Below, piece after piece: positions 7,996-16,485 of a DNA stretch of 64,000 bases (position 1 is its first letter; the number at the start of each line of letters is the position of its first letter). The stretch is taken from assembly GCF_030732865.1 (NCBI RefSeq), contig NZ_JASHKB010000013.1:1-64000 (forward strand), given 5' to 3'. Source of the DNA: Roseitalea sp. MMSF_3546. GTDB taxonomy: Bacteria; Pseudomonadota; Alphaproteobacteria; Rhizobiales; Rhizobiaceae. A program made the translations under genes and the position numbers. Under the pieces are notes generated by a model that was given only the letters and a program-made list of their open reading frames with translations, ran no database searches and was not told where the DNA came from.

Positions 7996-8997
7996 TTAAA
8001 GCGCGCGCAGCGCCGGCGTTTGCGCATGCACATGCATGGCGACCTCGCCCGCATCGGGGTAGGCGGCGGCTTCCGCGTAGGCGACCGCTTCCTCGGCCGC
8101 CCCGCGTTCCTCGGCGTCGATGGCGGCAAGGTCGTCCGCGCCGGCAATGCCCTGCTCGCTCAGCCAGCGGCCGAAATTGGCGATCGGGTCGCGCTCGGAC
8201 TTCCACAGCGCTTCCTCGTCCTTTGACCGGTAGTAGCCGCGATTGATGTCGCCGACATGGTGGCCGTGATAGCGATAGGTATCGAGCTGGACGAAGAAGG
8301 GTCCCTCGCCCTTGCGCGCCCGTTCGACGAGATCCTGCGCCAGCCGGTTGACGGCGAGCACGTCCTGGCCGTCGACGCGATGCGCCTCGATGCCGAAGGC
8401 TTCGGCCCGTGCCGTCAGTTCGCCGGCCGCCATCTCCTCGACCCTGGTGTACTCGCCATAAAGATTGTTCTCGCACGCATAGATGACCGGCAGCCGCCAC
8501 AGCGCGGCCATGTTCATCACCTCGTAGAGCAGTCCCTGGCCGAGCGCGCCGTCGCCGAAAAAGCACACCGTGACATCGTCGCGCCCGGCGCGCCTGGCCG
8601 AAAGCGCCGCACCGGTGGCGATGCCCGCCGAGCCGCCGACGATCGCGTTGGCGCCCAGATTGCCGTTGTCCTGATCGGCGATGTGCATCGAGCCGCCCTT
8701 GCCCCGGCAATAGCCCTCGGCCTTGCCGAGCAGTTCGCAGAACATCGGACGGAACTCGGCGCCCTTGGCGACGCAATGGCCATGGCCGCGATGGGTGGAG
8801 GTGATCTTGTCGTCGACGCGCAGTGCTTCGCAGATGCCGACCGCCACCGCCTCCTGTCCCGAATACATGTGGGTCAGGCCCGGCATCTTGGCCGCAAGGT
8901 AGAGCTGGTTGGCGTTGTCCTCGAACACCCGGATGCGCACCATTTGCCGGTACATGCGCAGATAGCCCTGACGATTGGTCTTCGGATCGGCGGTCAT
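7996..8997 (-). CDS. 2-oxoacid/acetoin dehydrogenase E1 component, alpha subunit
   Basis: Thiamine-diphosphate-binding E1alpha (333 aa). The ThDP motif runs from GDG at residues 148-150 (FFGDGALGQGLLYEV) to the NN pair at 177-178 (ENNLYGEYT). THRGHGHCVAKG and GKGGSMHIAD are conserved in AcoA/PdhA proteins, and YRYHGHHVGD is the phosphorylation-loop equivalent. The N-terminus has MYRQMVRIRVFE, as expected for the family. It lies 12 nt downstream of the M24/creatinase-like gene and 10 nt upstream of E1beta. AcoA-like sequence and the KduD/SDR neighbours suggest a ketol or 2-oxoacid derived from a sugar or polyol as substrate. That is inference from context. Confidence 0.9.
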   Translation of the reverse strand: MTADPKTNRQGYLRMYRQMVRIRVFEDNANQLYLAAKMPGLTHMYSGQEAVAVGICEALRVDDKITSTHRGHGHCVAKGAEFRPMFCELLGKAEGYCRGKGGSMHIADQDNGNLGANAIVGGSAGIATGAALSARRAGRDDVTVCFFGDGALGQGLLYEVMNMAALWRLPVIYACENNLYGEYTRVEEMAAGELTARAEAFGIEAHRVDGQDVLAVNRLAQDLVERARKGEGPFFVQLDTYRYHGHHVGDINRGYYRSKDEEALWKSERDPIANFGRWLSEQGIAGADDLAAIDAEERGAAEEAVAYAEAAAYPDAGEVAMHVHAQTPALRAL

Positions 8998-9009
8998 GGC
9001 GGCGCGGCC

Positions 9010-10308
9010 TCAATAGCGGTTGGCGATGGGCAGGTCTTCGGCCGGGAACAGGCTGATCACCTCGCAGCCCCTGTCGGTGACAACGACCTCCTCCTCGATA
9101 CGCGCGGCGGAATAGCCGTCGGTGGCCGGGCAGTAGGTTTCCAGTGCGAACACCATGCCGGTCTCGATCACCATCGGGTTCTCGAGGCTGACCGCGCGCG
9201 AGATGATCGGCCGCTCGTGCAGCGCCAGCCCAAGGCCGTGGCCGAATTGCAGGCCGAAGGCGGAGAGTTCGTCGGGAAAGCCGAAATCGGGCGCGGCGGG
9301 CCACAGCGCGGCGACGGCGTCGGTGGTCACGCCCGGCTTGATCGCCTCGATGGCCGCATCGAGCCACTCGCGAGCCTTGACATAGGCGTCCACCTGCACC
9401 GGCGTCGCCCGGCCGACATTGAAGGTGCGATAGTAGCAGGTGCGATAGCCCTGATAGCTCTGCAATATGTCGAAGAAGGCCTGGTCGCCGGGCCGGAACA
9501 GGCGGTCGGTGAAATTGTGCGGATGCGGATTGCAGCGCTCGCCGGAGATGGCGTTGATCGCCTCCACATCGTCCGAGCCCATCTCGTAGAGCATCTTGTT
9601 GGCCATGGCGACGATGTCGTTCTCGCGCACGCCCGGCTTCAGCTCCTCCGAGATCATGTGATAGACCCCGTCGACCATCGAGGCGGCCTGGTTGAGAAGC
9701 TGGATCTCGTCGATATTCTTGATCTCGCGCGCCGACAGCATGATCTGCTGGCCGTCGACCACCGTGATTCCGGCCTCCTGCAGGGCGAAGAACATCGCCG
9801 TCTCCGCATAGTCGACGCCGACCGGCATGTCGCCGACCCCGGCCTGCCTGAGAAGGTCCGCGATCTCCTCGGCATAGCGTTTCATCAGCCCGAAGGCGGG
9901 CGGGATCGTCCCGCGCATGCCGACCACTCCGGCGCGGCAGCGCTCGGGGTCGAGCCAGTCGCAATATTCGCGGTGGTGGACCGCCGCCGAGCCGAAATCC
10001 CAAACATAGGGCTCGCCGTCGCCGGCCAGAAGCGCGAAGCGGCACATCTTGTCGCGCTCCCACTCGCCGATCTTGGTGCCCGACACGTAGCGGATGTTGT
10101 TGACGTCGAACAGCAGCAGCGCCCCGCAATCGGACTTGGCGAGCGCCTCCCTTGCGCGGGAGAGCCGATAGCGCCGCAGCCGGTCGTGATCGACGCGTCT
10201 CTCGAAATCGACGGCCATGTGGCCGAGCGCCGGGATATGCCGGTCCCAGCGCCAGTTCGGCTCGAGGTCGGTCGGTTGCAGGATGCGTGGGTTCAGGGCC
10301 TGGTTCAT
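9010..10308 (-). CDS. M24/creatinase-fold hydrolase with incomplete metal site
   Basis: 432-aa protein with an N-terminal creatinase domain (about 40-195) and a C-terminal pita-bread M24 domain (about 205-425). M24 peptidases use five metal ligands (Asp, Asp, His, Glu, Glu). Here Asp280 (AFFDILQSY), His357 (FGHGLGLALHERP), Glu390 (VFALETY) and Glu405 (ARIEEEV) are visible, but the second bridging Asp, expected 11-12 residues after Asp280, is Cys291/Tyr292. The canonical dinuclear aminopeptidase site is therefore probably not formed. Other M24-fold enzymes (creatinase, ectoine hydrolase DoeA, DMSP lyase DddP) show how this fold adopts new chemistry. It sits between the SDR and E1alpha genes, so a catabolic rather than peptidase role is likely. 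Substrate unknown. Confidence 0.75.
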   Translation of the reverse strand: MNQALNPRILQPTDLEPNWRWDRHIPALGHMAVDFERRVDHDRLRRYRLSRAREALAKSDCGALLLFDVNNIRYVSGTKIGEWERDKMCRFALLAGDGEPYVWDFGSAAVHHREYCDWLDPERCRAGVVGMRGTIPPAFGLMKRYAEEIADLLRQAGVGDMPVGVDYAETAMFFALQEAGITVVDGQQIMLSAREIKNIDEIQLLNQAASMVDGVYHMISEELKPGVRENDIVAMANKMLYEMGSDDVEAINAISGERCNPHPHNFTDRLFRPGDQAFFDILQSYQGYRTCYYRTFNVGRATPVQVDAYVKAREWLDAAIEAIKPGVTTDAVAALWPAAPDFGFPDELSAFGLQFGHGLGLALHERPIISRAVSLENPMVIETGMVFALETYCPATDGYSAARIEEEVVVTDRGCEVISLFPAEDLPIANRY

Positions 10309-10384
10309 TCTTGCCTCCCCGCGCGCTGGGGCGCGTTTCGATGGGTCTGATTGCGCGCCGCCCCTTGGCGGATGCGCACGATCG

Positions 10385-11191
10385 TCACTGGATGCACCAG
10401 CCGCCGTCGATGTGGATCATCTGGCCGGTCATGTAATCGCTGTCGGAGCTGGCAAGGAACGCCGCCGTGCCCTTGACGTCGTCGGGATAGGAGACCCGCT
10501 TGATCTTCAGCTCGTTGGCGACGATGTCCTCGTAGGCCTGGCCCTCGCGCTTCTTGAAGCCGATCTCGATGAGGTCCTTGTCGAGTTGCTCCCACAGCGG
10601 GGTGACCACCACGCCCGGCGCATAGCCGTTGACGGTGATGTTGTGCTCGGCCAGTGCCACCGCGCCGCAATGGGTCAGCGCCAGGCAGCCATATTTGGAA
10701 GTGCAGTAGACCGTGACGTCGACCAGCGGCTTGCGCGAGGCGATCGAGCCGACATTGATCAGCTTGTAGGGGTAGTCCTGCCTGCCCTGGGCGATCATCT
10801 GTCTGGCCGTCTCCTGCATGCCCAGCCACATGCCCTTGGTGTTGACGTCCATGATGTGGTCCCAGTTGTCCTCGTCGATATCCATGAAGAAGCGCGGCTT
10901 GTTCAGCCCGGCGTTGAACACCCCCACATTGATCGGTCCGAAGGCCTCGACGGTGGCGGCGACCGCCGCCGCATTGTCCTCGCGCCTGGTCACGTCCATC
11001 CGGACCGCGATCGCCTCGCCATTGCCGCGCCGGTTGATCGCGTCGGCGACGCGCCGGGCCTGCTCGACATCGATATCGCCCAGGCACACATTGGCGCCCT
11101 GCTCGGCGAAGTGCTCGGCATTGGTCGCGCCCATTCCCTGGGCCGCCCCCGTGATCAGGATGTTCTTTCCCTTCAGGCGATTGGAATCCAT
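10385..11191 (-). CDS. SDR family oxidoreductase
   Basis: Short-chain dehydrogenase (268 aa). The nucleotide-binding motif ITGAAQGMGATNAE lies near residues 13-26, with an acidic residue after the second strand (GDIDVEQ), favouring NAD. NAG (VFNAGLN), Ser in NVGSIAS and catalytic Tyr/Lys in VYCTSKYG are all present. The C-terminus GQMIHIDGGWCIQ is typical. Probable polyol or sugar dehydrogenase acting on the solute imported by the divergent sugar transporter. It starts 16 nt after the regulator stop codon and is followed after 76 nt by the M24-like gene, all on the same strand. Specific substrate unknown. Confidence 0.85.
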   Translation of the reverse strand: MDSNRLKGKNILITGAAQGMGATNAEHFAEQGANVCLGDIDVEQARRVADAINRRGNGEAIAVRMDVTRREDNAAAVAATVEAFGPINVGVFNAGLNKPRFFMDIDEDNWDHIMDVNTKGMWLGMQETARQMIAQGRQDYPYKLINVGSIASRKPLVDVTVYCTSKYGCLALTHCGAVALAEHNITVNGYAPGVVVTPLWEQLDKDLIEIGFKKREGQAYEDIVANELKIKRVSYPDDVKGTAAFLASSDSDYMTGQMIHIDGGWCIQ

Positions 11192-11207
11192 CGTCTCCTC
11201 CCTCGTG

Positions 11208-12926
11208 TCATCGATGCCCGGGCTGCTCGAGCGCCTCTTCGGCCCGCCCTTGCGCAGCGCGCAGCGCCTGGCGCGGCGACTGGATGCCGCGCAGCATGTC
11301 GTGGAATTCCTCGCCGCAGATCTGGATGATCCGGTTGATCTGCGGAATCGGCGGGCGCGGCCAGAACTGCAGTTCGTCGCGCCAGGACATGGCGTCGACC
11401 GCCTCGAAGATCGGCGACGAGCCGCGCACCTCCGGATCGGCGCCGACCGAATAGCGCGGATTGGTGCGGCTGCCGTTCTGGATGTAGAGCTTTTGCGCCT
11501 CGGGCGACGTGAAGACGATCAGCGCCTCGGCCACCGCCTCGAGCCGCTCGGGCGCGATATTGGCCGGCACGCACAGCACATAGCCGCCGACCGGCGCGAC
11601 GGGTGCGGCACCCGGTCCGGCCGGATGCGGCAGGTAGCCGGTCTGGCGCGCCGCCGGCGAATCCGGGTCGAGCTCGAAATAGGGCGCCAGCAGCGTGTAT
11701 CCGTAGGCCATGGCGATCTCGCCGGCCGCATAGGGGCGCACGCGCTCGTACCACGACATCGACAGGATGTAGGGCGGCGAGTATTTCAGCAGCGCCATCA
11801 GATATTCGGCCGCCGCCAGCCCGGCCTCGGTGTCGATGGTCGGCCGATGCCCGCCCTCGGCGAGGCGGTCGGTGTCGAAGCCGCCGGCGGAACGCGGCAG
11901 ATCGATCACCGGCTGGCCGAAATCGGCCAGCGTCATCAGGAAGGTATGGCCGAGCGCGGTGCCCCGGGCCGCGTTCCAGGCGATGCCGTAGCGCCCCTGC
12001 GTGGGGTCGTGCAGCGCCTCGGCCGCCCTGAGCACGTCCGCGGTGCGTCGCGGCGGCTCGAGCCCGGCCCGGGCGAACAGGTCGCGGCGATAAAAGAACA
12101 GCTCCGGCGTCGTCTGCGCCGGCACCCCGTAGGCCCTTCCGCCCCAATGCGCCGCCTTCCAGCCCGCCGTATGGAAATCGGCCGGGTCGAGCCGGGCCGG
12201 GTCCAGCGCCCGGTCGAGCGGCATCAGCATGCCGCGCTCGACGAACTCGCCCACCCACGGCAGGTCGACGGCGATGATGTCGTACCGGCTCGTCTTGCGC
12301 TCGGCGTTCTTGATCGCCTCGGCATGCAGCCGGTCGATCGAGAAGGCGCGCTGGTTGATCTGCGTGCCGATGACCTGCTCGAACTGCCGCTTGAGCGTGT
12401 CCATGACCATGAAGGTCGGATCGCCATGGACAAGAACGCGCACGCCGCCGGCGATCTTCAGCGGCTCGGGCAGCACCTGCAGCGGCGGTATCGACTGCGC
12501 CGCCAGATAGGACGCTCCGAAATAATAGTCGCGCGCCTCGTCGCGCGGCGCGCCCCATTCGAAGCTCTGCTCGGCGAGCCGGCGCGTGCGGGCGGTGAAC
12601 TGCATCCAGGCGTCGACCAGCTTGTCGCTGGGATGCATGGAGTAGGTCTTGCCCGAGCGCGTGCGCGGCCGCTGCTCGATCAGCCCGGCTTCGACCATCG
12701 CCTTCAACCGCCGGCTGGCGGTCGCATAGGGCACGCCGGACGCGCCGATCAGCGATGTCGGCGTCACCGTCTTGGCTTCCAGATGGCTGCGGATGAGATG
12801 CAGGGACATGCGAAAATACGGATTGGGCGCAGACACTTCCAGGGCATGCTCGAGCTCGTCGCAAAAGTCCTCCACGAAGGACAGCGTGCGCAGGACTTCG
12901 TCCCGGTCGCGCGGCGAGACCGCCAT
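11208..12926 (-). CDS. Winged-helix regulator fused to family-1 solute-binding domain
   Basis: 572-aa one-component regulator. Residues about 35-100 form a MarR/ArsR-like winged helix; the recognition helix lies in ASGVPYATASRRLKAMVEAG and the wing follows. From about residue 158 to the C-terminus the chain is a family-1 extracellular solute-binding domain (SBP_bac_1, MalE-like), shown by RYDIIAVDLPWVGEFVERG, PLDRALDP and YGVPAQTTPELFFYRRDLF. There is no signal peptide, so the sugar-binding domain must act inside the cell as a ligand sensor. The neighbouring transporter uses a different SBP fold family (RbsB-like), so this is not a duplicated transporter subunit. The start at 12926 lies just before the helical N-terminus. 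GGGAGGAG upstream is rather distant (about 15 nt), and starts further upstream would run into the promoter region. First gene of the minus run and divergent from the importer it probably controls. Confidence 0.8.
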   Translation of the reverse strand: MAVSPRDRDEVLRTLSFVEDFCDELEHALEVSAPNPYFRMSLHLIRSHLEAKTVTPTSLIGASGVPYATASRRLKAMVEAGLIEQRPRTRSGKTYSMHPSDKLVDAWMQFTARTRRLAEQSFEWGAPRDEARDYYFGASYLAAQSIPPLQVLPEPLKIAGGVRVLVHGDPTFMVMDTLKRQFEQVIGTQINQRAFSIDRLHAEAIKNAERKTSRYDIIAVDLPWVGEFVERGMLMPLDRALDPARLDPADFHTAGWKAAHWGGRAYGVPAQTTPELFFYRRDLFARAGLEPPRRTADVLRAAEALHDPTQGRYGIAWNAARGTALGHTFLMTLADFGQPVIDLPRSAGGFDTDRLAEGGHRPTIDTEAGLAAAEYLMALLKYSPPYILSMSWYERVRPYAAGEIAMAYGYTLLAPYFELDPDSPAARQTGYLPHPAGPGAAPVAPVGGYVLCVPANIAPERLEAVAEALIVFTSPEAQKLYIQNGSRTNPRYSVGADPEVRGSSPIFEAVDAMSWRDELQFWPRPPIPQINRIIQICGEEFHDMLRGIQSPRQALRAAQGRAEEALEQPGHR

Positions 12927-13098
12927 GGTCTGTGCGCTTGCTCCTCCCGATTGCGTGGCCTCGTGTCGGACGCGCCGGCCAGCGCCCCCGTTCACGTCTG
13001 CCCGCCTGTCGCGGGCGTTCGATTCTGACGGTCGCTGGCTGTTCACTTGCGCCTCCCATGCAAAATGTCCAAAATGACGCACCGACCATACGGGCAAA

Positions 13099-13136
13099 AT
13101 ATCCATATCCGATACGAAAATTCTCAGATTGGATAT
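13099..13136. promoter_or_regulatory. Candidate operator in 344-nt divergent control region
   Basis: The region 12927-13270 separates the fusion regulator from the sugar importer and holds no gene. Its AT-rich core has two tandem copies of ATATCC (13099-13104 and 13105-13110) and an inverted GGATAT (13131-13136), plus a CAAAATG direct repeat near 13060-13076. This is the expected place for the regulator to bind and control both arms. I see no convincing -35/-10 pair, so the promoter positions are unassigned. Confidence 0.35.
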
Positions 13137-13270
13137 CTTCCGGACTCCAGCCGGAAGGTTCCTTCGGCACTGTGATCGGCGATCACCCGGGATTCGGGTG
13201 GCCGTTGACGGCTGGTCCGCTGGCCGCGACGCGAGCATTGTTTGTTGGGAGAAATCGGGAGGAGTACCAG

Positions 13271-14215
13271 ATGACCAAGCGCATCACGCTTGCCGCCACC
13301 ACCGCACTTGCCGGGCTGATGCTGGCCGGCGCCGCTCAGGCGGAGACGATCACCATCGGCATCACGCAGAACAATGTCGGTGTCGACAGCTACCAGACCA
13401 CCTATGAGAAGGCCTTCATCGAGGCCGCCGAGGCCAATGAGAACGTCGAGGCCATCGTGCTCGACGCCGGCGGCGACGTCGCCCGCCAGATCGCCCAGAT
13501 CCAGGACTTGATCCAGCAGGAAGTCGACGCGATCATCATCTGGCCGACCAACGGCAAGGCCGTCGTGCCCGCCGTTCGCAAGGCCGATCAGGCCGGCATT
13601 CCGGTGGTCATCACCAATTCGAACATCGCCGAGGAGGGCTTCGAGTTCATCGAGTCCTTTTCCGGACCCGACAACATCACCCAGGGCGCCTATTCGGCGG
13701 AACTGATGTGCGACGCGCTCGACGGCGAGGGCCAGATCGTGCAGATCTCCGGCCAGCCCGGCTACACCACCGCCATCGAGCGCCAGAAGGGCTTCGAGGA
13801 TCGCCTCGCCGAGGCCTGCCCCGGCGTCACGATCATGGAGACCCAGCCCGGCGACTGGAATCGCGAGAAGTCGCAGCGCGTCATGGAGTCCTTCCTGGTC
13901 AAGTATGACGAGATCGATGGCGTGTATTCGGGCGACGACAATATGGGCGTGGGCGCGCTCAACGCGGCCAAGGCCGCCGGCCGGGCCGACGGCATGATCT
14001 TCGTGGGCGCGACCAACTTCGCCGTCGGCTACGAGGCGATGGGCCGCGGCGAGTATTACGGTTCGATCTACCAGTCGCCGGTCGACGATGCCAGGAACGC
14101 GCTCGCAACCGCGATCGCCGTCGTCAATGGCGAGGACGTGCCTTTCCTCAACTACTTCGATACGCCAAAGATCACCCAGGAGAACATGGAAGAGTTCTCC
14201 AAGCCCGTTTTCTGA
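13271..14215 (+). CDS. Sugar ABC transporter substrate-binding protein (RbsB-like, CUT2)
   Basis: Periplasmic binding protein (314 aa) of the ribose/galactose family (Peripla_BP_4). Signal peptide residues 1-24 end at AGAAQA-ET. The mature start TITIGITQNNVGVDSYQ, the hinge motif VDAIIIWPTNGKAVVPAVRKA and VYSGDDNMGVGALNAAKAAG are typical of type-I sugar SBPs. The start ATG has a strong ribosome site (GGGAGGAG, spacing 6). It is the first gene of a four-gene importer operon divergent from the fusion regulator. A 10-bp-stem hairpin follows its stop codon, probably raising SBP expression over the membrane subunits. The sugar cannot be named; linked SDR/KduD enzymes suggest a polyol, uncommon sugar or sugar acid. 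Confidence 0.9.
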   Translation: MTKRITLAATTALAGLMLAGAAQAETITIGITQNNVGVDSYQTTYEKAFIEAAEANENVEAIVLDAGGDVARQIAQIQDLIQQEVDAIIIWPTNGKAVVPAVRKADQAGIPVVITNSNIAEEGFEFIESFSGPDNITQGAYSAELMCDALDGEGQIVQISGQPGYTTAIERQKGFEDRLAEACPGVTIMETQPGDWNREKSQRVMESFLVKYDEIDGVYSGDDNMGVGALNAAKAAGRADGMIFVGATNFAVGYEAMGRGEYYGSIYQSPVDDARNALATAIAVVNGEDVPFLNYFDTPKITQENMEEFSKPVF

Positions 14216-14229
14216 GGCACAACGACCAT

Positions 14230-14259
14230 GCGGCGCGGGACGCTTGACGCCCGCGCCGC
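14230..14259 (+). other. Intercistronic hairpin after sugar SBP gene
   Basis: Perfect 10-bp inverted repeat (GCGGCGCGGG at 14230-14239, CCCGCGCCGC at 14250-14259) with a 10-nt loop, 15 nt after the SBP stop codon. No U-tract follows. It sits in the 261-nt gap before the first permease; nothing else recognisable lies in that gap apart from the permease ribosome site. Confidence 0.55.
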
Positions 14260-14476
14260 CTGCGGCTTGGCACGGCCGCCCGATCCGCTATCCTGCGCCA
14301 GCGGGCGCATGGCAGCCGATCGCGCCGGGAGGAGACGCGGCGCGGGCCGTCGGGGCACCGCGCAAGCCCGTAGCGCCCGAACCCTTGGGGAGCGCGCAAG
14401 GCCACGACCATCGAGCGTCATGTTCGCCGCCCGGGCCGGCGGGCAAGGGCCGTCACGGGCCGGGAGGAGGCAGACA

Positions 14477-15463
14477 TTGGCATCGACCACGTCACCGGAC
14501 CGCATCAAGGATCTGACGACCGTTCTGGCGCGTCAGGGCATCCTCATTGCCTTCATCCTGTTCATGATCGGCTTCGGGCTCGTTTCCGACCGCTTCCTGA
14601 CGCCGGAGAACCTGATGACCGTGGTGCGCCAGTCGGCCATCATCGGGGTCATGGCGATCGGCGTGACGGTTGTCGTCCTCAGCGGCAATCTCGACCTTTC
14701 GGTCGGCTCGATGCTGTCCTTCGCCACGGTGCTGGTGGTCGATCTGCACGACAAGCTCGGCGCCGCGCCCGCCATCGGCGTGATGCTGGTGGCAACGCTG
14801 TGCATCGGAGCGATCAACGGATTTCTCGTCGGCTTCCTGCGCCTGAACTCGCTCATCGTCACGCTCGGCATGCTGTCGGCGATCCAGGGCGTCACGCTGA
14901 TCTATTCGGGCGGCAAGAATGTCGACATCGCCGATCAGGAAACCACCTGGTTCGCCATCTTCGGCCGCGGCGAGGTGCTGGGCATGGCAACGCCCATCGT
15001 CATCTTCCTGGGGCTCGCGGCGATCATGCATCTGGTCATTGCCTATACGCCCTATGGCAGGCGCATCTACGCCGTCGGCGGCAATCCCACCGCCGCGGTC
15101 TTCTCGGGGATCCGGCGCAACCGGGTCGTGTTTTCGACCTATCTGGTCTCGGCCTTCTGCGTGGGCATCGCCGCAATCATACTCGGCAGCCGCGTCATGG
15201 GCTCGCAGAACAATGTCGGCCAGGGCTATGAACTGCTCGTGCTGTCGGCCGTCATCCTGGGCGGCACCTCGCTTCTGGGCGGTTCGGGTACGATCTGGAA
15301 GACCGTCATCGGCGTGCTGATCCTGGGCTTCATCCAGAACGGGCTGCTGCTGCTCGGCTTTCCCTATTTCGCCCAGTGGATCGTCACCTGGATCGTCATC
15401 ATCCTCGCCGTCTGGCTGGACGTCGCCGCCAAGCGCGGCCGGCTGTTCTCGCCGATCGCGTAA
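14477..15463 (+). CDS. Sugar ABC transporter permease (CUT2, RbsC-like), TTG start
   Basis: Integral membrane permease (328 aa) of the BPD_transp_2 family with roughly eight to ten hydrophobic segments. Family motifs are GVTVVVLSGNLDLSVGSM and, near the C-terminus, LLVLSAVILGGTSLLGGSG. The start is assigned to TTG at 14477 because GGGAGGAGG lies 6 nt upstream and the protein then begins shortly before the first membrane segment. An ATG at 14420 would add 19 unlikely Arg/Gly-rich residues. With the second permease (next gene) it forms the membrane channel for the linked SBP and ATPase. Confidence 0.88.
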   Translation: MASTTSPDRIKDLTTVLARQGILIAFILFMIGFGLVSDRFLTPENLMTVVRQSAIIGVMAIGVTVVVLSGNLDLSVGSMLSFATVLVVDLHDKLGAAPAIGVMLVATLCIGAINGFLVGFLRLNSLIVTLGMLSAIQGVTLIYSGGKNVDIADQETTWFAIFGRGEVLGMATPIVIFLGLAAIMHLVIAYTPYGRRIYAVGGNPTAAVFSGIRRNRVVFSTYLVSAFCVGIAAIILGSRVMGSQNNVGQGYELLVLSAVILGGTSLLGGSGTIWKTVIGVLILGFIQNGLLLLGFPYFAQWIVTWIVIILAVWLDVAAKRGRLFSPIA

Positions 15464-15474
15464 GGGAGCCGGCC

Positions 15475-16485
15475 ATGGCCCAAGTTCTGTCGACACCGAC
15501 CGCACCACGCCTTTCCGGCGCGTTCCGATGGCTGCTGCGCCATCCCATCTGGGGCTTCGTGGCGGTGGTCTTCATCTTCTTTTCCTTCGCCACCGCGCAC
15601 TTCTTCGACGTTCAGAACCTGCAGAACGTGCTGGTGCAGACCTCGACGATCGGCCTGATCGCGCTCGGCATGACGCTGGTCATGATCAATGGCAATATCG
15701 ACCTGTCTGTCGGCGCCACGCTCGCCCTTGCCGCCAGTCTGACCGTCGACATCATGGGCTGGCCGGTCTTCGCCGACTGGGGCAACTGGCAGCTCCTGCC
15801 GGCGGTCCTGGCCGGCCTTGCGGCCGGTGTCGCCATCGGCGCGCTCAACGGCATCATCGTATGGAAGACGGGCGTCGACGCCTTCATCGTCACCCTGGGC
15901 GCCATGCTCGGCGTGCGCGGCCTGGTCTTCGTCTACACCGAGGAGCAGTCCTTCTACGCCATGAACTTCGCCTATTCCGATTTCGGCGCCAGCTCCATCG
16001 GTCCGCTGCCCACGCTCGCGGTCATCTTCATCGTCTGCGCCATCGCCATCCATCTGCTGCTGTCGCAGACCGTCCACGGCCGCAACACCTACGCAGTCGG
16101 CGGCAATCGCGAGGCGGCGGTCAATGCCGGCATTCGGGTCGGCCCGCACATGGTCGTCAACTTCATGATCGTCGGCTTCTTCGCCGCGCTCGCCGGCATC
16201 ACCCTGTCCACGCAAATGGGCGCTTCCACGCCCAATCTTGGCCGCGACTACGAATTGTGGGTGATCACCGCCGTGGTCCTTGGCGGCACCAAGCTGACCG
16301 GCGGGGCCGGCAACATCATCGGCACGCTGGGCGGCGTGCTCGCCATCGGCATCCTGCGCAACGGCATGAACCTGATGCAGGTGCCGGCCTTCTACGTGCT
16401 GGTCATCCTGGGCACGATCCTGATCGCGGTGCTTTTCCTGGACAAGCAGCTCAACCGCAAGGGCGAAGAGGAGTTGCGCCTGTGA
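15475..16485 (+). CDS. Sugar ABC transporter permease (CUT2, RbsC-like)
   Basis: Second membrane subunit (336 aa) of the same importer. Hydrophobic segments begin at about residue 22 (HPIWGFVAVVFIFFSF). TLVMINGNIDLSVGATLALA and VITAVVLGGTKLTGGAGN are the two hallmark motifs of CUT2 permeases. It starts 11 nt after the first permease with a GGGAG ribosome site, and its stop codon overlaps the GTG start of the ATPase. Having two different permeases implies a heterodimeric channel, unlike RbsC homodimers. Confidence 0.9.
   Translation: MAQVLSTPTAPRLSGAFRWLLRHPIWGFVAVVFIFFSFATAHFFDVQNLQNVLVQTSTIGLIALGMTLVMINGNIDLSVGATLALAASLTVDIMGWPVFADWGNWQLLPAVLAGLAAGVAIGALNGIIVWKTGVDAFIVTLGAMLGVRGLVFVYTEEQSFYAMNFAYSDFGASSIGPLPTLAVIFIVCAIAIHLLLSQTVHGRNTYAVGGNREAAVNAGIRVGPHMVVNFMIVGFFAALAGITLSTQMGASTPNLGRDYELWVITAVVLGGTKLTGGAGNIIGTLGGVLAIGILRNGMNLMQVPAFYVLVILGTILIAVLFLDKQLNRKGEEELRL

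Noticed and set aside
12927-13238. 104-residue upstream extension of the fusion regulator
   Set aside because: It would cover the AT-rich divergent promoter region and has no recognisable fold; the ATG at 12926 is more plausible.
12932-13270. N-terminal extension of the sugar SBP reading frame
   Set aside because: The frame is open, but the signal peptide and ribosome site place the start at 13271; the extension lies in the control region.
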